Positions 7,269 through 15,233 are shown, numbered from the stretch's first letter. The stretch: 20,727 nt of DNA from DASXRC01 sp036506495 (GCA_036506495.1 DASXRQ010000169.1:1-20727), one strand, 5' to 3'. Numbers and translations: made by a program. The notes: a model not told the origin generated them from the sequence alone.

Positions 7269-8850
7269 CGAGCTCCGCGGGACCCTCTCCCGCGCCTTCC
7301 GGACCGCGTTCCGGACCCGCGACCGGCAGGGCCTGACCCTCGGTCGACTTCGCGCGGACCGCGACCACGATGACCACCAGCGCCACCACGGCCAGCACCG
7401 CGGCGAGCCGGAAGGCCGCCGACACCCCGTGCGCGAGGATCTGGCTGGCGTACGGCTCGGGCAGCCGGTGGGTCTGCTGGAACTGCGCCGCTTGCTGCGG
7501 GGTCGCCGTGGCGAGGAACGCCTTGACCTGCTGCGTGGCCTCGTTGCGGCTGGCCGTGCCGAACACGGTCACGAGGGTCGCGAGACCGAGCGACCCGCCG
7601 ACCATCTGCATCGCGTTCAGCATTCCGGAGGCCGCACCCGACTCGTGGTTGTCCACACCGGACAGCGCGACGATCGTGATCGGGACGAAGATGAAGCCCA
7701 TCCCGAGACCGAACAGCACGATGGGGATCAGCAGCCCACCGACGTAGCTGCTGTCCGGCGAGATCCGCGACAGCAGGATGAGCCCCACCGCCGCCAGCAC
7801 ACCTCCGATGATCATTAGCCGCTTCGGCCCGACCGACGGCAGCAGCCGGGACGCGATCTGTGCCGTGACGCCGATCGCGACGGTCACCGGCAGGAACGCC
7901 AGGCCGGCCCTGAGCGGGCTGTATCCGAGCACGTTCTGCACGAACAGGGTCAGGAAGAAGAACATGCCGAACATCGCCGCGGCGAAGGTCAACATGATGA
8001 CGTAGCTTGCCGACCGGTTGCGGTTGGCGAACATGTGCAGCGGCGTGATCGGCTGCCGGCTGCGGTACTCGATGAGCACGAACAGGGCCAGCAGCACCGC
8101 GGCCGCCGCGAACGAGAGCAGCGTCAGCCCGTTGCCCCAGCCCTTGTCCGCCGCCCGGATGAAGCCGTACACGAGGGAGACCATGCCGGCGGTCGAGGTG
8201 ACCGCCCCCGCGATGTCGAACCGGCCCCGGATGCGGTCGGACTCCCTGATGAAGCTCGGCGCGGCGAGGGCGAGCGCGACGCCGATCGGCACGTTCACGA
8301 ACAGCGTCCACCGCCAGGACAGCCACTCGGTGAGCATGCCGCCCGCGAGCAGGCCGATAGCGGCGCCGGCCCCGGAGACGGCGGCGAAGACGCCGAACGC
8401 GCGGTTGCGCTGGGGGCCCTCCTCAAAGTTCGTGGTGATCAGCGACAGCGCGGTCGGCGAGGCGATCGCGCCGCCGACGCCCTGCAGGGCACGGGCGACG
8501 AGCAGCCACTCCTGTGACTGCGCGAACCCGCCCAGGAGCGAGGCCAGGGCGAAGATCAGGATGCCGGTGATGAACATTCGCCGGCGCCCGAGGATGTCGC
8601 CGGCGCGGCCACCGAGCAGCAGCAGACCACCAAAGGTCAGGGTGTACGCGTTGAGCACCCACGACAGCCCGGTATCCGAGAAGCCCAGGTCCGTCTGCAT
8701 GTGCGGGAGCGCGATATTGACGATCGTCGCGTCCAACACGATCATCAACTGCGCGGTGGTGATGACCGCCAGCGCGATGCCAGGGTGACGCCCGCGGTGG
8801 GCGCGCTCAGGCGCGCCGGATGTGGTCGATGTGGCCGATTGCACCGCCAT
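7243..8850 (-). CDS. MFS multidrug exporter, DHA2 family (14 transmembrane helices, EmrB/QacA type)
   Basis: The protein is 535 residues and consists mostly of hydrophobic helices, fitting a 14-TM proton-driven drug efflux pump of the cytoplasmic membrane. Family marks are LDATIVNIALPHMQ in helix 1 (motif D1), GGRAGDILGRRR in the loop after helix 2 (motif A), and the antiporter motif C version GAGAAIGLLAGG in helix 5. The ATG at 8850 has GGGGGGC about 8 bases upstream; another in-frame ATG lies at 8871. The last residues (about ATSSELGG) and the TAG stop come from the palindromic repeat at 7210-7268, so the original C-terminus may have been altered by its insertion. The substrate cannot be told from sequence. 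A palindrome upstream suggests local control by a regulator outside this window. Confidence 0.93.
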   Translation of the reverse strand: MAVQSATSTTSGAPERAHRGRHPGIALAVITTAQLMIVLDATIVNIALPHMQTDLGFSDTGLSWVLNAYTLTFGGLLLLGGRAGDILGRRRMFITGILIFALASLLGGFAQSQEWLLVARALQGVGGAIASPTALSLITTNFEEGPQRNRAFGVFAAVSGAGAAIGLLAGGMLTEWLSWRWTLFVNVPIGVALALAAPSFIRESDRIRGRFDIAGAVTSTAGMVSLVYGFIRAADKGWGNGLTLLSFAAAAVLLALFVLIEYRSRQPITPLHMFANRNRSASYVIMLTFAAAMFGMFFFLTLFVQNVLGYSPLRAGLAFLPVTVAIGVTAQIASRLLPSVGPKRLMIIGGVLAAVGLILLSRISPDSSYVGGLLIPIVLFGLGMGFIFVPITIVALSGVDNHESGAASGMLNAMQMVGGSLGLATLVTVFGTASRNEATQQVKAFLATATPQQAAQFQQTHRLPEPYASQILAHGVSAAFRLAAVLAVVALVVIVVAVRAKSTEGQALPVAGPERGPEGAGEGPAELATSSELGG

Positions 8851-8957
8851 GTCAAAAGCCCCCCGTGCCATGGACAACTTGCGATAGACCTCCCGCGAAC
8901 TTACCTGCGTCCCGGGCCTTCGCCACCGATATATCGTCTCGTCTTGCGTGAGGGTGC
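8851..8957. promoter_or_regulatory. Exporter promoter region with CGATATATCG palindrome
   Basis: The perfect 10-bp palindrome CGATATATCG spans 8927-8936, about 77-86 bp ahead of the exporter start codon, in an otherwise GC-rich gap. It is one of few AT-rich spots nearby and has the look of a dimeric repressor operator (PadR- or TetR-like). No such regulator is encoded in the window. The ribosome site GGGGGG lies at about 8858-8864 on the minus strand. Confidence 0.45.
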
Positions 8958-9419
8958 TCACAGCGCCCGCCGCCACGGGTACCACAGCACCAACAGGACC
9001 AGGCCCGCGAGCGCGACACCGAACGCCGTCCACAGCGCCGCCGGTCGATGTCCGACCGGCCGCACCGGGGCGTCGGAGGCGATCGGATGCGTCGCCGTGC
9101 AGGAGTTGTCGTAGTACGGCGGCACGGCGTTGGTCGGATGGAACTCGTACCGGACACCCGCCTCGTAGGTGCGGTCCCCCGACGCCCCGACACCGGGCCC
9201 GATCGTGGTGGTACCCAGCACGGTCACCGTGCGGCCGTCGTCGGTGACCACGGTCGCGGTCCGCCCCTCGTTGCTCACGCCGGTCACTAGGCCGGTGAAC
9301 GCGTGCGCCGAGGTGATCGGTGGCCCGGAGGCGCAGGACGCGCCCGCCGGCGAGGCCGGGGCGACCGCGAGAAGGCCCGCGGTGATGGCGGCGACCACGG
9401 CGCGCCCGAGCCACGTCAC
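8958..9419 (-). CDS. Small secreted, membrane-anchored protein of unknown function
   Basis: I do not recognise the family with certainty. From a GTG at 9419 the product is 153 residues: a signal peptide (about 1-28, ending PASPAGAS), a cysteine just after it (SCASGPP), a beta-rich segment (FTGLVTGVSNEGRTATVVTDDGRTVTVLGTTTIGPG, which could form an OB-like barrel), a second cysteine (NSCTATHPI), then one C-terminal transmembrane helix (ALWTAFGVALAGLVLLVLWYPW) and a basic end (RRAL). The two cysteines may form a disulfide. It starts one base after the stop of the large LuxR-type regulator, so the two are probably translationally coupled. The start rests on that junction, since the frame remains open further upstream inside the regulator gene. 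Confidence 0.75.
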   Translation of the reverse strand: MTWLGRAVVAAITAGLLAVAPASPAGASCASGPPITSAHAFTGLVTGVSNEGRTATVVTDDGRTVTVLGTTTIGPGVGASGDRTYEAGVRYEFHPTNAVPPYYDNSCTATHPIASDAPVRPVGHRPAALWTAFGVALAGLVLLVLWYPWRRAL

Positions 9420-9420
9420 G

Positions 9421-12216
9421 TCACTCGGACGTGGCCACGGAAGTCCGGGTTCCGGGGACGCCGAGCGCCGCGAGCTCCGCGCGGCCCTCGGCCACGCGGT
9501 CAGGCAGGAGCAGCAGCGTGTACGCCCGCTCGAAGCGCGCCTCGATGCGCTCCCAGCCGGCGAGCGAGGTGCTGAGCGCGGCCATGCGCGCGGCGGCGTG
9601 CGCAATCGCGTCGCCGTGGAGCCGGCCGGTGGCGCGGGCGACGCAGGCGGCCGCCCACTCGTTCTCGGCCGCGCCGGCGGCCGCCTCCGTGACGCGCTCC
9701 GCCGCGTCGGCCAGTCCCGCGACCACCGCCAGCTCGGCTCCGGCGGCCCGGGCGTACGACGCGAACGGGTCGCCCGCGAGGTCGGCGGCGAACGCGCGGT
9801 CGACAATGACCAGCGCGTCGGCCACGTGGCCGGTGTGTACGGCCAGCCGGGCGTCGACGAACTCGGCGACCGCCGGCATACGAGCCGCGGCGCCGGCCGT
9901 CTCGCCGATCCTGATCTTCCACAGCCGCAACCGCGCCCGATCGCCGAGGATCCCGTACGCGAGCGCGGTCGTGCACACGGCCGGCAGCATCCACCGCGGC
10001 GCGGGCCGGCCGGCGCGCTCCCATTCGTCCCACATCCGGGCGGCGTGCTCGACCGCGGGGACGAATTGGCCGGTCAGTACCAGCGGCGGGACGAGCCGGC
10101 TCGCGGAGATGTACGAGTGGCTCAGCAGGTCGTCGTCGAGCGCCGCGGTGGCCGTCGCCAGGCCCGCGGGCAGGTCGCCCACCGTGAGTGCGTACGCGCA
10201 GGCCCGCCCGAACGTGTTGCAGATCTCCGGAGCGAAATACGGGTTGTCGCGGTCCATCAGCGGCAGCAGCGCCAGCCGCTCCCGGGTGACCCGGTGCGCG
10301 TCCCGCAGCCGCCCGGCGCGCACGGCCGCGGTGCTCACCGCGCACAGGCCACCGCTGACCAGGGCCGGGTCGGCGGTGGCTTGGGCGGCGACCGTGGCGG
10401 CCCGGGCCAGATCGGGGTCCGGGTCCGCCTTCGCCGGGTGCGCCAGCCAGGCCCGAGCGGTGGCGAGGCACGCGGCCACGACAAGGTCGTCGCGGTTGCC
10501 GGCCGCGGTCGCGTCGTCGAGCATGCCGAGCAGGCGCTCGCGCGGAATCTCCGCGGGAAACGCGTCCGGGAAGCGGCACGCGGTCTCGACCGCCCGAGCC
10601 AGGTCGATCGCGCGCCCGTCGCCGTCGCCGGCGGCACGCGCCTTCTCCGCCGCGACGAGCAGCAGCTCGAAGACGTGGAGGTTCGAGGTGGTGCTCACGT
10701 GGGCGCAGCCCGCCGCGCTGCGCAGGTCGACGGCCGCCTCCGCAGGCGTTGGCGCCCGCTCGGCGGCGACCTGGTAGTGGCCGAAAGCCTCCATGAGATA
10801 CCGCCGCGCGTAGGTGAGGTGAGCCAGCGACCGGGCCAGCCGGTGGGTCACCGGATCGGGATCGGCCGGTGCGGCGGCCAGTGCCGCCCGGAGGTCGCCG
10901 ACGACGGCGTCGAAGTCGTCGCGCCAGTCGTTGCCGAGCCGGTCCTCGAGCGCGGCCGCGGTGTCGGCGGCCCAGCGCCGGTGCCGGGCCTGGGTCGCGG
11001 GCCGCTCGCCGGCCGCGTCCAGCTGGTCCAGGGCGTACGCCCGGACTGTCTCCAACAACCGCCACCGGCTCGCGACGCCGCGCAGGTGCCCCACGAGGCT
11101 CTTGTCGACCAGGCGGCCGAGCCGGTCCGCGACCGCACCGCGGTCGCCGCCCGCCGACTCGCCATCGGAGACCGCGACCGCCGCGTCCAGGTCGAACGCG
11201 CCGGCGAACACGCCGAGCCGCCGGAACAGCGCCTTCTCCTGCTCGTCGAGCAGGTCGTAGCTCCACCCGATCACCGCGCGCAACGAGCGGTGGCGTTCGT
11301 CCGCACCTCGGCCGCCGGAGAGCAGGCGCAATGCATCCTCCAGCGCGGCGAGCAGGCCGCTCGCGCCAAGGGAGGCGCTGCGGGCCGCGGCGAGCTCGAT
11401 CGCGAGTGGCATCCCGTCGAGGCGCGCGCACAGCTCCGCGACGACCGCGTGGTCCGCGACGAACTCCGGATCGACGGCGATCGCGCGCTCCTGGAACAGA
11501 CGTTCCGCGTCGGAGGCGAGCGGGAGGGGTGCGATCGGCACGCTTCGCTCGCCCGGGACGCCGAGGCGTTCCCGGCTGGTCACGAGGACGTGGATGCCCG
11601 GGCACGCGGCGAGCATCCGCTCCGCGAACGCGGCCGCCTCGTCGACCACATGTTCGCAGTTGTCCAGGACCAGCAGCGATCTGCGGTCGCCGATCCTTGA
11701 GGCGACGGCCTCGTGCAGCGGCTGATGCGATCCCTCCGTCACGCCCAGCGCGGCCGCGACGGCCCGAGCGACGAACCCGTCGCGGACCGGCACCAGGTCC
11801 ACCCACGCCCCGCCGGACGGAAAGCTGGAGGTGGCGGTCTCCGCGACGACCACGGCGAGGCGGGTCTTTCCCACGCCGCCGGGGCCGAGCAGGCTGACCA
11901 ACCGGGCGCCCGCGATCGCCCCGAGGACGGCGTCTCGCTCGCGGTCCCGCCCGACGAAGCTCGTGGTGACGGTCGGCAGGCCGGCGAGCCGGCCGGGCGA
12001 CGGCGCACCAGCGCGGACCTGCCCGGCGAGTTCGGCAAGCGCCGACCGGTCGGTGACGCCGTACTTGCGCAGCAGCGACGACACGTGGCTCTCGACGGTG
12101 CGGACGGAGATGTGCAGGCGGTTGGCGATCTGCGCGTTCGTCAGGTGCGACCCGAGCGCGGCCAGCACCTCGGCCTCGCGCTCGGAGACCTGGCCGCTCC
12201 CACCTGCTCCCGCCAC
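9421..12216 (-). CDS. Large transcriptional regulator: N-terminal LuxR-type HTH, NB-ARC/STAND ATPase, C-terminal helical (TPR-like) repeats
   Basis: The protein is about 931 residues. A LuxR/GerE helix-turn-helix lies at the extreme N-terminus (about 10-70: VSEREAEVLAALGSHLTNAQ, then IANRLHISVRTVESHVSSLL). It is followed by TSFVGRDRE, Walker A GPGGVGKTRLA (about 111), Walker B LLVLDNCEHV, the LVTSRERL sensor, PLAIELAAAR, and the winged-helix WSYDLLDEQEKALFRRLGVFAG. About 500 residues of alanine-rich helical repeats complete it. STAND proteins act as ligand-triggered, ATP-dependent switches; this one should bind DNA and activate transcription. Classical LAL regulators carry the HTH at the C-terminus, so this is the reversed order. 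The GTG at 12216 is my choice because it directly precedes the HTH; there is no strong ribosome site and upstream starts (for example near 12270) are possible. Confidence 0.9.
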   Translation of the reverse strand: MAGAGGSGQVSEREAEVLAALGSHLTNAQIANRLHISVRTVESHVSSLLRKYGVTDRSALAELAGQVRAGAPSPGRLAGLPTVTTSFVGRDRERDAVLGAIAGARLVSLLGPGGVGKTRLAVVVAETATSSFPSGGAWVDLVPVRDGFVARAVAAALGVTEGSHQPLHEAVASRIGDRRSLLVLDNCEHVVDEAAAFAERMLAACPGIHVLVTSRERLGVPGERSVPIAPLPLASDAERLFQERAIAVDPEFVADHAVVAELCARLDGMPLAIELAAARSASLGASGLLAALEDALRLLSGGRGADERHRSLRAVIGWSYDLLDEQEKALFRRLGVFAGAFDLDAAVAVSDGESAGGDRGAVADRLGRLVDKSLVGHLRGVASRWRLLETVRAYALDQLDAAGERPATQARHRRWAADTAAALEDRLGNDWRDDFDAVVGDLRAALAAAPADPDPVTHRLARSLAHLTYARRYLMEAFGHYQVAAERAPTPAEAAVDLRSAAGCAHVSTTSNLHVFELLLVAAEKARAAGDGDGRAIDLARAVETACRFPDAFPAEIPRERLLGMLDDATAAGNRDDLVVAACLATARAWLAHPAKADPDPDLARAATVAAQATADPALVSGGLCAVSTAAVRAGRLRDAHRVTRERLALLPLMDRDNPYFAPEICNTFGRACAYALTVGDLPAGLATATAALDDDLLSHSYISASRLVPPLVLTGQFVPAVEHAARMWDEWERAGRPAPRWMLPAVCTTALAYGILGDRARLRLWKIRIGETAGAAARMPAVAEFVDARLAVHTGHVADALVIVDRAFAADLAGDPFASYARAAGAELAVVAGLADAAERVTEAAAGAAENEWAAACVARATGRLHGDAIAHAAARMAALSTSLAGWERIEARFERAYTLLLLPDRVAEGRAELAALGVPGTRTSVATSE

Positions 12217-12343
12217 AGCGGCATCATCCCAAGCCGTACCGAATCCGTGGCCGCTCCGTGGTGGATCGGTGGTTACCACGGATGACCTCGACGCGGGCCG
12301 GACGCAGGCTGATCTCAGCCAACCGATCCGCGAGGAGGACGTC
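12217..12343. promoter_or_regulatory. Divergent promoter region with inverted-repeat operator candidate
   Basis: ATCCGTGG at 12243-12250 and its exact reverse complement CCACGGAT at 12276-12283 form an 8-bp inverted repeat with a 25-bp centre. Inside are another CCGTGG (12256-12261) and a CGGTGG (12267-12272), giving several CSGTGG half-sites at 11-bp steps. This sits between the LuxR-type regulator and the cupin gene, so it is a likely binding region for that regulator. AGGAGG at about 12333-12338 is the cupin ribosome binding site. Confidence 0.5.
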
Positions 12344-12913
12344 ATGACCAACGTAGCGTCGAACCTGCTGAGCCGGTCGGGGGCCGAGCTCGATGAGCTG
12401 ATTGCAGGCGTACGCGGCGCGGTGAGCCGGCACGCCGACTGGCGCGAGACCGCGTCCCTGGTGGCCGACGAGCTGCGCCGGCACCTGCCCTCGCCCGACC
12501 TGCTCACCGCCGAGCAGCGGGCGGGCGGTCCGGACAGCTACCGCAGCCACGTGCTCCACGTCGAGCCCGACGGGACGTTCTCGGCGATAGCCATCGTCTG
12601 GCGTCCCGGGCAGGTGACCCGGATCCACGACCACATCACCTGGTGCGTGTTCGGGGTCATCGAGGGCGTGGAGTACGAGGAGCTGTTCACCTACGACGAG
12701 GCCAACGACTGTCTGGTCGAGGCCGGTGCCAACGCGAACGCCACCGGTGAGGTGAGCGGCTTCGCCCCGCCGGGCGACATCCATCGCGTCCGCAATGTGG
12801 GCGACGAGACCGCCATCTCCGTCCACATCTATGGCACCGACCTCTCCCGTGTCGGCTCAAGCGTCCGGCGCTACTACGACCTGCCGGTGCGGCCACCGTC
12901 CCGCACGAGATGA
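12344..12913 (+). CDS. Cysteine dioxygenase-like cupin (CDO / mercaptopropionate dioxygenase family)
   Basis: The protein is 189 residues with one cupin domain. Iron ligands are H95 and H97 in RIHDHITW and H147 in PPGDIHRVRN, the three-histidine facial triad of thiol dioxygenases. Such enzymes add O2 to the sulfur of L-cysteine or 3-mercaptopropionate to make the sulfinate. C101 lies four residues after H97; in mammalian CDO the cross-linked cysteine lies five after, so formation of a Cys-Tyr cofactor is uncertain. Y163 in HIYGTD matches the region of the catalytic tyrosine. The ATG has AGGAGG upstream. It is divergent from the large regulator and its last 40 bases overlap the DoxX-like gene on the other strand. 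The exact substrate cannot be assigned. Confidence 0.85.
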   Translation: MTNVASNLLSRSGAELDELIAGVRGAVSRHADWRETASLVADELRRHLPSPDLLTAEQRAGGPDSYRSHVLHVEPDGTFSAIAIVWRPGQVTRIHDHITWCVFGVIEGVEYEELFTYDEANDCLVEAGANANATGEVSGFAPPGDIHRVRNVGDETAISVHIYGTDLSRVGSSVRRYYDLPVRPPSRTR

Positions 12914-13431
12914 CGCGAGCCGGCGGTCACCAGTTCGGCGCCGAGGACGCGTGCGGTGACCACCAGGCCGGCGGCGACCAGGACGATGTCCTTGAGCACG
13001 TACTGGCCTTCGAGGGTGGGCGCACCGGGGAACAGGTCCGGGAAGAACAGCACCAGCGGTGACAGGATGCCCACCATCGACACGCCGAGGACCACCAGCC
13101 CGGCCTTCAGCAGTCGCCCGCTGATCAGGGTGACGCCGATGAACGTCTCGGCCACCGCCGTGACCAGAAGGGCGGTCTGGCCGGACAGGAGGCCGAACGA
13201 GAGCCGGTCCAGCGTGCGGATCGCGAGGTCCTCGGCGGGGCTGGCGCCGGGAACGAACTTGAGGGCGCCGAAGCCCAGGAACACCAGGCCCAGGCTGATC
13301 CGCAGCAGTCCGATGCTGTGCCGGGCGAGCCACCCGGCGACCTGCTCGGTGGCCCGGTCCAGCCGCGACCGGAGCGGCATGCGGCCGTCGACGTCGTCGG
13401 CCGGCCGCATCGTTGTTGGCGCGATGCTCAT
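12874..13431 (-). CDS. DoxX/DUF417-like four-helix integral membrane protein
   Basis: The protein is 185 residues, with four predicted membrane helices: IGLLRISLGLVFLGFGALKF, ALLVTAVAETFIGVTLISG, LLKAGLVVLGVSMVGILSPLVLFF and VLKDIVLVAAGLVVTARVLG. The pattern RISLGLVFLGFGALKF with a later LKD fits the YkgB/DUF417 and DoxX group of membrane proteins, sometimes linked to respiratory or reactive-chlorine stress functions; the role here is unknown. The ATG at 13431 is preceded by GGGGG at a good distance. The 3' end overlaps the cupin gene on the opposite strand by 40 bp, and the overlapped part encodes the polar tail (ending GGRTGRS). Confidence 0.85.
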   Translation of the reverse strand: MSIAPTTMRPADDVDGRMPLRSRLDRATEQVAGWLARHSIGLLRISLGLVFLGFGALKFVPGASPAEDLAIRTLDRLSFGLLSGQTALLVTAVAETFIGVTLISGRLLKAGLVVLGVSMVGILSPLVLFFPDLFPGAPTLEGQYVLKDIVLVAAGLVVTARVLGAELVTAGSRHLVRDGGRTGRS

Positions 13432-13933
13432 CGTTGAACCCCCATGCCGTTTGGCCTTGTCTGACAGCACTCAGGCTCGGTCGGAACGGGCTCCGGGGCG
13501 TCCGCCGCTCACCGACATTCGCGCTGCGCCGAGATGCGTACGCGACGGCGCGGCACACCGCGCCCGGGCGTAGCCGGGGCTACTCGGCACCGCGTGCAAC
13601 CCGGCCGGCAGACCCGACATCGGCCGATGGCACGGCACGCGCGGGATGGTGCTCACTGGCCGAATCTCCCATTTACTCCCGTCGAAGCGCCTCACCTGGC
13701 TCTCGTCCCCGTCCGCCGACGCGGCGGGCCTGGCGATCATGGAACGGACGAGGCCTGAAGCACCCGCCCGTTTTCCCGCTCGCGTCCGCCCGACACACCT
13801 CCCGAATCGGCGCGGTCACCTCGGAATGTCATACAGATCTACGACACGTCAATGGTGGCGGGACCGTTCCGAGGCGGATTCTGGTCTGACTCGGCGAATC
13901 ATTCCTCGCGGGCCAGAACTGATGGAGGGCGGC
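13432..13933. other. Intergenic region of about 500 bp without a convincing gene
   Basis: Open frames here have no domain, no ribosome site and arginine/serine-rich translations typical of random high-GC reading. The gap should carry the promoters of the two divergent flanking genes. Small structures seen are the palindrome GTAGCC-GG-GGCTAC (13570-13583) and an 8-bp inverted repeat, CCTCGGAA (13819-13826) with TTCCGAGG (13867-13874), in a less GC-rich patch ahead of the downstream gene. GGAGGG at 13925-13930 is the ribosome site of that gene. No tRNA or riboswitch was recognised. Confidence 0.5.
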
Positions 13934-14719
13934 ATGAACGTTAAACCACCGGATGTGTCCACTCCGGAACGTCCGAAGCTGGACGACGGCGACAAGGAAC
14001 GCGTTCTGTACCTGCGGTCGTACCTCCTGATGCGCACGGTGATCGGTGGCATCGGCATCGGTCTGCCACTCGTGCTCCTGCTCGGCGACGGACTTGTCCT
14101 CGCCGGCGACATGCCGAGAGGTTCGCTGTCCGGGTACTACCACACCGGGATGCGCGACGTATTCGTCGGAAGCCTGTGCATGATCGCCGTCTTCCTGATC
14201 ACGTACATGTTCTTCCACTACAACTGGGACAACGTGCTGAGCATCGTGGCGGGCCTCGCGGCGTTCGGCGTCGCGATGTTCCCCACGGGCGGCAACGCAA
14301 CGCTCACGCCACTGCAGGAGAAAATAGGCGCCCGGCCGGTCTCGACCGTTCACATGGTGTGTGCGGCGATCTTCATCCTGGCCCTGGCGGCCATCAGTTA
14401 CCTGTTCGGGATGAGGGAGGGAAAGCGAAAGGATCGGACCCGAGAGCAGCAGGAGCGCGGGAAGTGGCTGCATTGGGGTTGCGGCGTCGCCATCATCGCC
14501 GCGGTCGCGTATATCGCGGCGACGAAGTTGCTCGGCCAGTTCGACCGGCATTCCCTGTTCTATGGGGAAACGGCCGCAGCTCTCGCCTTCGGGTTGTCCT
14601 GGCTGATGAAGGGATTCGAGCTCAATATTCTGCTGGGCCGCACGCCGCCGGCGACGCCCGGTGCCGCCGCCCCGCCACCACAGACCGACGCCGCGGAGGC
14701 GCCGGAAATGGCGGCGTGA
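13934..14719 (+). CDS. Polytopic membrane protein of unknown function (DUF998-like)
   Basis: The protein is 261 residues with about six hydrophobic helices: TVIGGIGIGLPLVLLLG, VFVGSLCMIAVFLITYMFF, VLSIVAGLAAFGVAMFPT, VSTVHMVCAAIFILALAAISYLF, WGCGVAIIAAVAYIAATKLL and AAALAFGLSWLMKGFEL. The segment GSLSGYYHTGMRDVFVGSL between helices 1 and 2 carries conserved-looking polar residues (YYHT, RD) and recalls DUF998-type proteins; I am not certain of the family. A loop contains charged KRKDRTREQQERGK, and the tail is proline/alanine-rich and soluble. ATG 13934 was chosen for the GGAGGG just upstream over an in-frame ATG at 13922. A VOC protein follows after 58 bp on the same strand. Confidence 0.8.
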   Translation: MNVKPPDVSTPERPKLDDGDKERVLYLRSYLLMRTVIGGIGIGLPLVLLLGDGLVLAGDMPRGSLSGYYHTGMRDVFVGSLCMIAVFLITYMFFHYNWDNVLSIVAGLAAFGVAMFPTGGNATLTPLQEKIGARPVSTVHMVCAAIFILALAAISYLFGMREGKRKDRTREQQERGKWLHWGCGVAIIAAVAYIAATKLLGQFDRHSLFYGETAAALAFGLSWLMKGFELNILLGRTPPATPGAAAPPPQTDAAEAPEMAA

Positions 14720-14777
14720 GGGGCGAAGTCGTGCGGCGACCCCTCGCTAGAACCTCGCCGGTAAGGAGGAAGGCCAG

Positions 14778-15233
14778 ATGACGGAATCCCCTGCGCCGAC
14801 GCACACCATCACGCCGCACCTGGTCGTCCGGGACGCGGCTCGTGCCGCGGACTGGTACGCGGCCGCCTTCGGCGCCACCGAGCGCGACCGGATTCCGGTG
14901 CCGGGCGGCAAGTTGATGTCGGTGGAATTGTGGCTGGGCGATTCCGCGTTCATGATCGCCGACGAGTTCCCCGACCTGGGCGTCCTGTCACCCCTGAGCA
15001 TCGGCGGCACGGCCACCGTCCTGCATATCTCCATCCCGGACGTGCATGCCGTGTGGAACCGTGCGACCAACGCCGGCGCCGAGATCATCCAGCCGCTCGG
15101 CGACACCTTCTGGGGAGAGCGGTACGGGCAGGTGGGCGACCCGTTCGGGCATCGTTGGGGCCTCGCGCAACGGATCCGCGACGTGCCGAGAGACGAAGTG
15201 GTACGCGCCGCCGCCGAAGCCTTCGGCGGCTGA
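14778..15233 (+). CDS. VOC-superfamily protein, PhnB/glyoxalase-like
   Basis: The protein is 151 residues with two beta-alpha-beta-beta-beta modules of the vicinal-oxygen-chelate fold. The first begins ITPHLVVRDAARAADWYAAAFGA and the second ATVLHISIPDVHAVWNRATNAGAEI, ending in GDTFWGERYGQVGDPFGHRWGLAQ, a characteristic PhnB/YkcA-like end motif. Members include metal-dependent lyases, dioxygenases and antibiotic-binding proteins; the substrate is not predictable here. A strong ribosome site, AAGGAGGA, lies 8 bases before the ATG. It follows the membrane protein gene by 58 bp and may share its mRNA. Confidence 0.9.
   Translation: MTESPAPTHTITPHLVVRDAARAADWYAAAFGATERDRIPVPGGKLMSVELWLGDSAFMIADEFPDLGVLSPLSIGGTATVLHISIPDVHAVWNRATNAGAEIIQPLGDTFWGERYGQVGDPFGHRWGLAQRIRDVPRDEVVRAAAEAFGG

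Noticed and set aside
9169..11700. Very long open frame on the plus strand opposite the LuxR-type regulator and the exported protein gene
   Set aside because: The translation is an R/G/A/P-rich string without domains; it is the antisense shadow caused by high-GC codon bias. The minus strand has clear conserved motifs.
13570..13583. Hairpin GTAGCC-GG-GGCTAC as a terminator
   Set aside because: Short stem with a two-base loop in a region where both flanking genes point outward, so no transcript is expected to end there.
13822..13850. ECF sigma-type promoter (GGAAT with downstream CGTC)
   Set aside because: The -35 match is imperfect and the spacing is not decisive; such pairs are frequent by chance.
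13413..13889. Open frames on both strands in the 13.4-13.9 kb gap
   Set aside because: Compositionally random translations, no ribosome site, no signal peptide or domain; treated as intergenic.
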